Positions 6,740 to 14,179 of a stretch of DNA of 19,349 nucleotides are shown here, piece by piece. Position 1 is the first letter of the stretch; each line of letters opens with the position of its first letter. The stretch lies in assembly GCA_964556955.1 (NCBI GenBank), contig CAZKXP010000011.1, forward strand, positions 1 to 19,349, read 5' to 3'. The stretch is from UBA12078 sp964556955 (GTDB lineage: Bacteria > Patescibacteriota > Dojkabacteria > SC72). A model generated the notes under the pieces. It was not told the DNA's origin. It did not search any database and saw only the letters and a list, made by a program, of their open reading frames with translations. The position numbers and the translations under genes are program-made.

Positions 6740-8496
6740 TTTTTTCTCTGTGATTTTCTAACAACTATCTCTTCGAAATATTTCTTTGGTTTGAATATTT
6801 TCCATGTACCAAGTTCTGTGTTTTTGTAAACATCCGAGCCTACAAATTTCTCAACGAGTACTTTACCTTGAGGTTTGCTATATATGAACCAACCTGCGAA
6901 TGCTACAACTAAGCCAATTAAGACCTTAAGTACTATATCCTCAAATATTCCTGTGTTTGGAGTACTTCCATTGTTGGTATTATCTGTTTCTTCCTCCTCG
7001 TCAGTGACATTATCACAATCTTGAGCAACCGTTACATTGGCAGTTGTTCTAAGGGTTGATGGATCTGAAGGAATTTGCTCCGGAGATACTACTACCTCGT
7101 TCTCATTTGTGCCTGAGAGCGCATCTGTACCCGCAGTGGCACTGAATATTATGGTTAACGATTGGTTGGTACTTAATGTCCAACCATCCGCTTTAGCAAA
7201 GGTTAGCTGTTGGGAGTCCCCCACAGTTGAGGTAGAGACATATCCTGTATCTCCTACGGCCACACTGTTAATCTTTGTACTACTAGTTGTGTAATCAAAT
7301 CCCAGTGGTAGCTTGTCTGTAATATTTACAATCTTCTGAGAACCAGCACTTCTATTTGTTACAACTATTGTATATTGTATTGAGTTGGAAGGGGATGTCC
7401 TTTCTACACACTGAAGGTTTGCAGAGTTGCTAACAACAAAATTTGAAGCAATATCTTCTGATCCTGAATCATCAGGTTCCTCTGTTGAAGATGAGAAGTC
7501 TACTTTTGTAGAGGCATTCCCAATTGAATTCCCAGATACCAAGACTTCAGCCTGTATTGTCATTGTACCATCGTATGTATCTAAATCGGAGAAACTTCTA
7601 GCTTCAGCAAAATTAGTAGTGTTGTACAAATCTGCTTCTATTATCTCTATAATTCCTGCTGTATTATCTACTGTAAATCCTTTAGTCATAGTCAAGGTAG
7701 AGATAGTATCGCTGAATGAGAACTCGATGGAAACTCCTGTCTCAGAGGGTAGTTCTCCAGTTGCTATTTTGGCGCTGGATATTTTTGTAATACCATCTGA
7801 GATTCTGGAGGTAAGTTGTAAGCTAGTGACATTGGCTTCGCTTGATTGGTTGACCTCAATTAATCTTCTACATATTGGAGAATTTATCTGTTCACCATCT
7901 GTAGCAACGATATTGATTTCAGTTGAAGAGCTGAGATCACTAAGGGTTTTCTGAATCGTCAATTTATCTGGAGTTACGACATCTGGGTCTATGGATTCAT
8001 TGTTGATGATGAGTTTGTAATTGGTATATTCTTTGTCAAATGTTGCTTCTATGACTAGCTCATCTGTAGAAGAGACTTCTCCTGTTACAATTTTGCCATT
8101 TTGATCTTTTATGGTCATGGATTTACAGCTCGCATCGGAGATAGTCTGTAGTTGGCAGATCTGGTAGAGATCTTGTTCTGTATTGCTATTTAAATCATTG
8201 GTAGAAAGATTGTTCGTAGAACATGTTGTTTTGCAGGTCTCCGTACTAGAGCCGGTGGATAATTCAAACATAAAGGCTCTTCTTGGGTCCCCGCACTCTG
8301 TACTTATTGCGGGATCTATGTAGTAACAACCACAGGTTACGGCTTTGTCATCTGTAATATTAGAAGAGGTATCTTTTATGGTGTAGAAATAGATAGCCGT
8401 TCCTATGAGGGTAAGTCCTAAAATCCCTGTGATTACAAGAAGGACGGTTTGTAGTTTTTTTGATTTTACTTGTGTGACTCTTATTCCTTCTTCCAT
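6736..8496 (-). CDS. Surface protein with DUF11-like domain and TPNTG motif (586 aa)
   Basis: An N-terminal membrane helix at about 17-40 is followed by a cysteine-rich stretch (Cys55, 57, 68, 88, 92 and two more before residue 125), then beta-sandwich regions. At about 350-490 lies a DUF11-like repeat domain (YTIVVTNRSAG, then NITDKLPLGFDY), common in large surface adhesins. Near the C-terminus an acidic linker leads to TPNTG (512-516), a membrane helix (about 520-539) and a basic 47-residue tail. The TPNTG-helix layout resembles an LPxTG sorting signal, but the tail is far longer than usual. A sortase is encoded in the same gene block. It has its own promoter with a leader of about 24 bases. 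Extracellular cysteines suggest disulfides. Confidence 0.8.
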   Translation of the reverse strand: MEEGIRVTQVKSKKLQTVLLVITGILGLTLIGTAIYFYTIKDTSSNITDDKAVTCGCYYIDPAISTECGDPRRAFMFELSTGSSTETCKTTCSTNNLSTNDLNSNTEQDLYQICQLQTISDASCKSMTIKDQNGKIVTGEVSSTDELVIEATFDKEYTNYKLIINNESIDPDVVTPDKLTIQKTLSDLSSSTEINIVATDGEQINSPICRRLIEVNQSSEANVTSLQLTSRISDGITKISSAKIATGELPSETGVSIEFSFSDTISTLTMTKGFTVDNTAGIIEIIEADLYNTTNFAEARSFSDLDTYDGTMTIQAEVLVSGNSIGNASTKVDFSSSTEEPDDSGSEDIASNFVVSNSANLQCVERTSPSNSIQYTIVVTNRSAGSQKIVNITDKLPLGFDYTTSSTKINSVAVGDTGYVSTSTVGDSQQLTFAKADGWTLSTNQSLTIIFSATAGTDALSGTNENEVVVSPEQIPSDPSTLRTTANVTVAQDCDNVTDEEEETDNTNNGSTPNTGIFEDIVLKVLIGLVVAFAGWFIYSKPQGKVLVEKFVGSDVYKNTELGTWKIFKPKKYFEEIVVRKSQRKN

Positions 8497-8509
8497 TAGG
8501 GCAGGTGTA

Positions 8510-8523
8510 AATGAATATTCATT
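8510..8523. promoter_or_regulatory. Perfect 14-bp palindrome at a transcription start
   Basis: The sequence AATGAATATTCATT is a perfect palindrome. It spans the predicted transcription start (about 8520) of the 586-residue surface protein and lies between its -10 box and start codon, where a repressor site would be expected. It is AT-rich, so chance is possible; no known regulator is matched. Confidence 0.3.
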
Positions 8524-8526
8524 ATT

Positions 8527-8555
8527 AGTTTATGTTAATACCATATTAGTGTCAA
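8527..8555 (-). promoter_or_regulatory. Promoter of the DUF11 surface protein
   Basis: A perfect -35 box TTGACA (8550-8555) lies 17 bases before TAAACT (8527-8532). The predicted start of transcription is near 8520, leaving a leader of about 24 bases without a Shine-Dalgarno site. The promoter lies directly after the holA stop codon, so this gene can be expressed apart from the upstream block. Confidence 0.65.
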
Positions 8556-8561
8556 ATGATT

Positions 8562-9470
8562 CTAGAGATAGGGACATATGAGAGTTAGGCCTAAATTCCC
8601 ATCGATTTTTCCTGTTTTAATTTGGTGATCTAGATTGGCTAATTTTTTGTATATTTGTGTGATATTTTTCCACTCATACTTCTTGGAACTATCTAGGATG
8701 GAGGGCAGGGTAAAGGGGGGGATCCTGAGCATGGAGCAAATTTCTTTAAATGATTTGCCTTGCTCGTTTAAGTACTTGACCAAGGTCATGATCCTTAGGT
8801 TTCTTGCGAGCATAGAGAGGATATAGTTGGGGTCACTGTTCTGTTTGTAGAGGTTTTCTAAAATATTTAAACTTTGAATGCGATTCTTTTGATTGATTGA
8901 GTCTATGAGGTTCCATATATCATTTTCCAATGTATCAGTAATATATCTGGTATCTGCTTGAGGATCCAGTTTTAGTTTTTTGATTTCGTTAGCACATCTT
9001 TCTGGGTCATAGTTGGTTCTTTCTGCGAGAAGTTTTTGGAGAGTACCCTCCATTTCTAATCCGTTCTTCTTCAACTCCTCTTTCAACCATGTCGCAAATG
9101 TTCTTTTATTTAATTCATCATATTGGTTTGCGGAAGATGTTTTAACAAAGAATTTTAGATATTTTGTGTTTACTCTTAGTTTTTCGTCTTCCCAAAAATA
9201 GATAATATCCTCTGTTGCATTTTTTTCAATTACAACTAAGAGACTTTCTATTAGTTTGTCTTTTTCTTTGTTTTTGTAAAGTCTCTTGATTACTATTCCT
9301 CGTCTGGATTCAAAGAGAGAGTTGCTTCCTACTTGATCGTATATTTCCTGTGGGTTTTTGCTTTCAGCATTGATTATCTGAAACTTAATATCAGAATATT
9401 GCTTAATATCTTGTTTTAATGCCTCAAGGGACAGATATGGCGAGGAACCATGATATAGTTTGTATATCAC
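8562..9470 (-). CDS. holA: DNA polymerase III subunit delta (HolA)
   Basis: Clamp-loader subunit that opens the sliding clamp DnaN. The sequence follows the HolA pattern: an N-terminal region with YHGSSPYLSLEAL and SLFESRRGIVIKRLYKNK, a middle segment EDIIYFWEDEKL, the linker AERTNYDPERCANEIKKL, and a C-terminal helical collar domain (ENDIWNLIDSINQKN, then SMLARNLRIMTLVK). The 302-residue length is somewhat below the usual 330-345. The start codon is GTG (bases 9468-9470), 7 bases after the LCP gene, so it is probably co-transcribed. Proximity to rpsT and lepA is a known arrangement in Firmicutes; here surface-protein genes lie between them. Confidence 0.9.
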   Translation of the reverse strand: MIYKLYHGSSPYLSLEALKQDIKQYSDIKFQIINAESKNPQEIYDQVGSNSLFESRRGIVIKRLYKNKEKDKLIESLLVVIEKNATEDIIYFWEDEKLRVNTKYLKFFVKTSSANQYDELNKRTFATWLKEELKKNGLEMEGTLQKLLAERTNYDPERCANEIKKLKLDPQADTRYITDTLENDIWNLIDSINQKNRIQSLNILENLYKQNSDPNYILSMLARNLRIMTLVKYLNEQGKSFKEICSMLRIPPFTLPSILDSSKKYEWKNITQIYKKLANLDHQIKTGKIDGNLGLTLICPYL

Positions 9471-9477
9471 TTTGGTA

Positions 9478-10941
9478 TTATTCTTCTTCTAATTGAATTG
9501 TTTTCCCAAGTAATATTGTAACATCTTCTCCGTTTAAATTGTTTGTTATGTATTCTGGTTTTGTTTTATTCTCTATCTCCAATTTTTTTGCTAGTTCTTC
9601 TACTGTTGCTGCGAATTCATTTTCTGTGTGTGAGTATATATATTTGCTTTCTTTATCAGAGTAAAGCGTACCTTTAAACTGGAAATTGAGATATGGATAC
9701 TCTTCTTTTAGGGTTTTTACGATATCTGAAGTTTCTTGGTAACCTAGACCAGCGTTGTAAACATAGATATTTGCATCATCTGAGTATATACCAGGCTTTG
9801 CAAGTACATATTCGACATATTCATTAATGTCCGTATACTTACCTAAACCAAGTTTGGGTCCTATGACATATGCAGCAAGTGATCCATCCTCGTTGTATGT
9901 TGAAAGATTCCCCACTAACTGACTATTACCGGCAGAAGGGTCTAGAACAAAAGAGTAGGAAACTCCGTTTTGTTCATTAAAATCCTGTGCAATATTTATT
10001 GCTGCCTCTATATCGCCAATTGTAAATGCAGATATTCGAATATTATCTGCTACCGCAGAGAAGATCCCCATAACTGCTTTGGGACTGGTAAGCGTTTCTG
10101 AACTCAAAATTTTATCCTTTATTGCCATGATCACCTTCTGTTGTCGTCTTGCTCTCATGAAATCAGAACCCTCTCCATTTTGTGAGGAGTGTCTAGATCT
10201 TGCGTACTGTAGTGCTGTCTCTCCGTCCATCTCTTGTATACCTGCTTTGAAAGATACTGTTTGGTATCCATTGCCAAGAGGGTATTGATAGTCGGTAAAG
10301 CTGTTATCGACATTTACTGTGATTCCACCTACAGAATCTATTATGTCCACAAAAGCATCGAAATTTACCATGGCATAGTACTGTATCTCCATCCCGGTTA
10401 ATTCTTCGACAGTACGTTTTAATTCCAGTATTCCTTGCTCCTCGCTATCTTCCTTTGTGAATGCATATACTGCATTGATTTTGTTGTACCAACGAGAATC
10501 TTCACCTATCTCAACAGATAGGTCTCTTGGTACAGAGATCATAACTACATCGTTGGTTTCGTAGTTGTAAGAAGTAACAATTATGGTATCTGTGTTGGCT
10601 CCGGAACCACTTGATCGGGTATCAATACCGATTATTAATGCATTTGTATATTTGCCTGTAGAGTCTTTTTGTAATTCGGGTTCTTGATTTGTAAGGGAGA
10701 GTGATCCTGCATCTATCTTTAAGCCTATCTTTTGGAATATGGATACACCTTTCCAAACACAATATCCGATACCGCCACCAATTATCAAGACTACGATCAA
10801 TGCTATTAACCAGCCCAACTTCTTTTTCTTTTTAGGTATATCTGGCTTCTTAACCTCCGTAATATCTGTTTCTTTTTGAGGGATTTCTACTATTGATTTT
10901 TCAGGATTGTTTCCATCAGTAATTTGCATATCAAGTGTCAT
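9478..10941 (-). CDS. LytR-CpsA-Psr (LCP) family protein with LytR_C domain
   Basis: LCP phosphotransferases move glycopolymers from lipid carriers to the cell wall or to proteins at the outer membrane face. A charged cytoplasmic tail (1-41) precedes one transmembrane helix (about 43-64). The LCP domain (about 99-275) shows IIGIDTR with Asp107 and Arg109, NTDTI with Asp118, SVPRD (136-140), INAVYAF, YARSRHSS (Arg248, Arg250) and DFMRARRQQ (Arg263, 265, 266), the usual pyrophosphate-binding residues. A LytR_C domain follows near the C-terminus (ANIYVYNAGLGYQETSDIV). It lies 21 bases after mltG, another wall enzyme. No Shine-Dalgarno site is seen. The polymer attached is unknown. Confidence 0.92.
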   Translation of the reverse strand: MTLDMQITDGNNPEKSIVEIPQKETDITEVKKPDIPKKKKKLGWLIALIVVLIIGGGIGYCVWKGVSIFQKIGLKIDAGSLSLTNQEPELQKDSTGKYTNALIIGIDTRSSGSGANTDTIIVTSYNYETNDVVMISVPRDLSVEIGEDSRWYNKINAVYAFTKEDSEEQGILELKRTVEELTGMEIQYYAMVNFDAFVDIIDSVGGITVNVDNSFTDYQYPLGNGYQTVSFKAGIQEMDGETALQYARSRHSSQNGEGSDFMRARRQQKVIMAIKDKILSSETLTSPKAVMGIFSAVADNIRISAFTIGDIEAAINIAQDFNEQNGVSYSFVLDPSAGNSQLVGNLSTYNEDGSLAAYVIGPKLGLGKYTDINEYVEYVLAKPGIYSDDANIYVYNAGLGYQETSDIVKTLKEEYPYLNFQFKGTLYSDKESKYIYSHTENEFAATVEELAKKLEIENKTKPEYITNNLNGEDVTILLGKTIQLEEE

Positions 10942-10962
10942 TTGAGGCAGGTTTTAATTTAA

Positions 10963-11964
10963 TTAGTAAAGATATGTGTTTACATTATTTTGGTGCTCTG
11001 CAGCAGTTTTAGCATAATGCATATTTCCTTGTTTGTCACTAATGAAGTAATAGTAGTCTGAGGATACGGGATTACGAGAGGCATTGATTGATTCTAATCC
11101 CGGATTGCAGATTGGAGTAGGAGGGAATCCTGCTACAATTCTTGTATTGTACGGGTTGTTATCTGCAAGATCTTCTGAAGTTATTAGTTCTTCTTTCCAT
11201 GTCTTCAGGTAATACATGATTGTGGTATCTGCTCCTAGTGTCCATCCCTCCTCATTTCTTTTTAAAAATATCCCCGCTATTAATGCTCTGTCTTGTGATG
11301 TACGTCCTTCCTTTTCAACAATGCTTGCCAATTTAATAATTTGATAGCTATCATTTACACCAACCTTTGTTTTAAAATTGTTTACCATAATTTGAAGGAC
11401 TTCTTTTTCTGTGACGTTTTGTGCAAAGGCGTATTTATCTGGGAATATGTAACCTTCAAGATCTTGTATTTCTGAATTTAGCCTAAATGTAGCTATGAAT
11501 TCTTGGTCAAGTGTAAGTGCAAGGAAGGTGTCTTTTGAGAAATAGCTTCCTAATTCAGATACGAGTATGTCTGCAATTTCATCTTTTCGTAAACCTTCAC
11601 GGACAGTGACCCAGGTCTCGGGTGCTTTTCCTGCTTGCAATGTTTGTATCAGTTCTTGGATATTAAGATTAAGAGGTATATTATATGTTCCTGCTTGTAA
11701 TTTTGAGGTTAGATCGTTAATTCTGACATAGATTTTTACATAGTTAATCCATCTTTCGTTTAGAAGTCCCTTTTCAACGAGTGATTGTAATATCTCATCA
11801 ACTGTTTCTCCTTCTGTTATCTCAATGGTAACTTTTGTTGTGTCGTCACTATTTGATGTTTTGAGAGCATGACTGTAATCCAACTTGATGATGATTCCTG
11901 CTATGACCACAGTGAGTAGGGCAAAGAAGAAAATTCTTACGATACTTCGCAATGTATTAGACAT
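10963..11964 (-). CDS. mltG: Endolytic murein transglycosylase MltG (YceG-like)
   Basis: Membrane-bound lytic transglycosylase that cleaves nascent peptidoglycan glycan strands. An N-terminal membrane helix (about 9-27) is followed by a LysM-like region (VTIEITEGETVDEILQSL, AGTYNIPLNL) and the catalytic YceG domain with EGYIFPDKY (170-178), ASIVEKEG where Glu217 is the predicted catalytic residue, and the closing NPYNTRIVAGFPPTPICNPG, then NASRNPVSSDYYYFI. The 333-residue length is normal. Its start overlaps the end of ruvX by 8 bases, so the two are coupled. The order alaS-ruvX-mltG matches Firmicutes, where small genes lie between them. Confidence 0.95.
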   Translation of the reverse strand: MSNTLRSIVRIFFFALLTVVIAGIIIKLDYSHALKTSNSDDTTKVTIEITEGETVDEILQSLVEKGLLNERWINYVKIYVRINDLTSKLQAGTYNIPLNLNIQELIQTLQAGKAPETWVTVREGLRKDEIADILVSELGSYFSKDTFLALTLDQEFIATFRLNSEIQDLEGYIFPDKYAFAQNVTEKEVLQIMVNNFKTKVGVNDSYQIIKLASIVEKEGRTSQDRALIAGIFLKRNEEGWTLGADTTIMYYLKTWKEELITSEDLADNNPYNTRIVAGFPPTPICNPGLESINASRNPVSSDYYYFISDKQGNMHYAKTAAEHQNNVNTYLY

Positions 11965-12397
11965 TTTGTTTGTTTTCTGAATTTAAAAATTCTTGCAAAA
12001 ATACTGCTGCCGACACTTTGTCTATCTTAGTCCTAAACCCCTTCGTATTTTGTCCAGAAGATATTAGCATATTTTCTGCGGAAGTTGTAGAAAAACTTTC
12101 GTCGTACAAAATGATTGGTAGATCAGTGTTTTCTTTGAGTTTGGATGCGAATTTTGAGATATGCTTTTGAGTAGCACTATGGTTTTTAATGAATGCTTGT
12201 GGATATCCCAAGAGGATGGTTTTTACTCTGTATTCTTTGCAAATTTCCAATATTTGGTTGATGATATCGTTTTGATCATGGTGTTCCGTTATGGAGAGTA
12301 CTTCTAATGGTGATGCGATTATACCTTTGGAGTCAGATATCGCTATTCCAAAGTGCTTTTTACCATAATCTATTGCTAGTATTGGGTACTCAATCAT
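11957..12397 (-). CDS. ruvX: RuvX/YqgF family RNase H-fold nuclease
   Basis: Putative pre-16S rRNA processing nuclease, also proposed as a Holliday junction resolvase. The sequence shows AIDYGKKHFGIAISD with Asp9, TILLGYP, YDESFSTTSAENML with the conserved Glu, and KIDKVSAAVFLQEFL with the conserved Asp, which together form the acidic active site of the RNase H fold. The 146-residue length is normal. It starts 3 bases after alaS and overlaps mltG by 8 bases, so it is part of a tight operon. No Shine-Dalgarno site is present. Confidence 0.92.
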   Translation of the reverse strand: MIEYPILAIDYGKKHFGIAISDSKGIIASPLEVLSITEHHDQNDIINQILEICKEYRVKTILLGYPQAFIKNHSATQKHISKFASKLKENTDLPIILYDESFSTTSAENMLISSGQNTKGFRTKIDKVSAAVFLQEFLNSENKQNV

Positions 12398-12400
12398 AGT

Positions 12401-14146
12401 TTATTCTAATATCGCTTTAATTCTTTTTACACCAGCAGCCACATTTTCTTGTTTATCAATTTTAAATTTGCCCAACTCTTTTGTGTTGGATATGTGTGGC
12501 CCGTTACAGATCTCAATGGAGTAGGGTTGTGATCTGTCGCCGATATAGTAGACTTTAACAGTATCACCATATTTTTCACTAAACGCAGCGTATGGAACTA
12601 ACCTCAATGCTTCTTCTTTTGGTAACTCATCGTATGTTATTGGTAGAGCTTTTTGTATCTGCTCATTTATCATATCTTCTACCTGTTTTACTTGCTCGGG
12701 TGTTAATTTTGTATCGCTGGGATAATCAAATCTTAATCTTTCTGGAGTAATGTTACTTCCTTTTTGATATATATGGCTTCCAAGTATTTTGCGAAGCGTT
12801 GCTAGAAGTAGGTGTGTGGTAGTGTGGTATTTTGTTGATATCTCTGAGGTATCTGCAAGTCCACCTTTGAATAGTCCTGCAGATGCTGTTCGAGACATCT
12901 CTTGATGTTTAGCTTGTTGGTCATTAAAACCTTCCAAGAGAATGGCTTCGTTAAAGTTGATGTTTCTGTTTCTTAATTCCTCTATGGTTAACTCTATGGG
13001 GAAACCATATGTTTCGTAAAGTTTAAATGTCTTTGTAGCTAGGTCTGTCCCATCTATGATCAATCTGTCGAGTTCCCTTAAGCCTCTTTCGAGTGTTTTT
13101 GTAAATTTCTTTTCTTCTTCCTCGAGGATACTCAAAATATCTTCTCTCTCAGTGTTTAATTTTTCATATATTTGTGAAAACTGTGTAATGGCGATGTCTC
13201 CAACCTCTCGGGTAAACAGCCCTTGTATGCCGAGTTTTCTTCCGTGTCTTACTGCTCTTCGGATTAATCTTCGTAGTATGTATCCTTGTTCGGTTTTTCC
13301 TGGTAGTACGCCATCCATGATGATCCATGTAGCTGCTTTGAGGTGGTCTGTGATTATTCTTTGTGATTCTAAGATATTATTTTGAGAAAGTTTTTTAACT
13401 TTTTCGAATATTGGTTTGTAAATATCTGTTTCGTATACACCATTTACTTCTTGGCATATTGCAGTTAAGCGATCTAAGCCTCCACCGAAATCTACATTGT
13501 GTCTTCCAAGTGATCTGTATTCATCTCCAAGTTTGAGATATTCCATGAAAACATTGTTTCCTATCTCAACTAGTTGGCCGTTTACCTCGTAGAAAATCTC
13601 AGAATCTGGTCCACATGGTCCTCCGGTTGGTAATTCCCACCAGTTATCTGCCTTTCCTTTCTCCAAAATTCTTTCTCCTACCTCTGCTTTAATTCCGTAA
13701 GACTGGAAGAGTTTTTTCCATATCTCTATGGATGTGGTATCTTTTGGTGCAGAAGCATTACCCTCGAATACTGTTGCATATATTTTGTTAATATCAAATC
13801 CTAATTCCTCTACGAAAAATTTCAATGTCATTGAAAGTGCTTCTTCTTTAAAGTAGTCGTTGAGAGACCAGTTGCCCAACATCTCAAATGTCGTGTAGTG
13901 GTATGTATCTCCCACCTCCTCTATATCTCCTGTCCTTACGCATCTTTGGGAATTTACCAGTTTTGTACCATCGGGATGTTTTTCTCCTTGTAGAAATGGT
14001 ACCAATGGAAACATACCTGCATTTACAAACAATACGGATGGGTCATTTTCGGGTACTAAAGGGGCACTTGGTATTTCTGTGTGTCCGTTTCTTTTAAAAA
14101 AATCTATGTATTTATCTCTAATTTCTTTGTAGGTGAGTTTTTTCAT
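12401..14146 (-). CDS. alaS: Alanyl-tRNA synthetase lacking the C-Ala domain
   Basis: Charges tRNA-Ala with alanine. The catalytic class II core includes RCVRTGDIEEVGDTYHYTT (motif 2 region) and GGGLDR (motif 3). The tRNA-binding region contains GYILRRLIRRAVRHGRKLG. The editing domain keeps its four zinc ligands: His441 and His445 (HTTTH), Cys547 and His551 (CNGPH, where CGGTH is usual). The protein ends at residue 581 with AAGVKRIKAILE, so the C-Ala (DHHA1) domain of the usual 870-residue enzyme is absent. The reading frame closes cleanly with TAA and ruvX follows after 3 bases, so this looks like the natural form, not a broken gene. An extended -10 box ends 7 bases before the ATG, predicting a leaderless mRNA. 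Confidence 0.95.
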   Translation of the reverse strand: MKKLTYKEIRDKYIDFFKRNGHTEIPSAPLVPENDPSVLFVNAGMFPLVPFLQGEKHPDGTKLVNSQRCVRTGDIEEVGDTYHYTTFEMLGNWSLNDYFKEEALSMTLKFFVEELGFDINKIYATVFEGNASAPKDTTSIEIWKKLFQSYGIKAEVGERILEKGKADNWWELPTGGPCGPDSEIFYEVNGQLVEIGNNVFMEYLKLGDEYRSLGRHNVDFGGGLDRLTAICQEVNGVYETDIYKPIFEKVKKLSQNNILESQRIITDHLKAATWIIMDGVLPGKTEQGYILRRLIRRAVRHGRKLGIQGLFTREVGDIAITQFSQIYEKLNTEREDILSILEEEEKKFTKTLERGLRELDRLIIDGTDLATKTFKLYETYGFPIELTIEELRNRNINFNEAILLEGFNDQQAKHQEMSRTASAGLFKGGLADTSEISTKYHTTTHLLLATLRKILGSHIYQKGSNITPERLRFDYPSDTKLTPEQVKQVEDMINEQIQKALPITYDELPKEEALRLVPYAAFSEKYGDTVKVYYIGDRSQPYSIEICNGPHISNTKELGKFKIDKQENVAAGVKRIKAILE

Positions 14147-14153
14147 AGTCCAG

Positions 14154-14162
14154 ATTATATCA
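14154..14162 (-). promoter_or_regulatory. Extended -10 promoter of alaS (leaderless)
   Basis: TGA-TATAAT on the minus strand, with the perfect hexamer at 14154-14159, ends 7 bases before the alaS ATG. No good -35 box is seen, as often with extended -10 promoters. There is no Shine-Dalgarno site. Confidence 0.6.
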
Positions 14163-14179
14163 ATTTCGTTGATTATTAG

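Noticed and set aside
6715..6745. Hairpin AGATTT / AAATCT followed by six T (possible terminator for the + strand pair)
   Set aside because: The stem is only 6 bp with one G-C pair and a 9-base loop, and it lies inside the coding end of the gene; too weak in such AT-rich DNA to call.
7037..7954. Open frames of 85 and 175 codons on the plus strand
   Set aside because: Antisense to the DUF11 surface gene, with no domain, promoter or Shine-Dalgarno site; the minus-strand gene is clearly the real one.
12401..14146. AlaRS as a frameshifted or truncated pseudogene
   Set aside because: All catalytic and editing motifs are intact, it closes with TAA, and ruvX follows after 3 bases; no remnant of a C-Ala domain is left between them.
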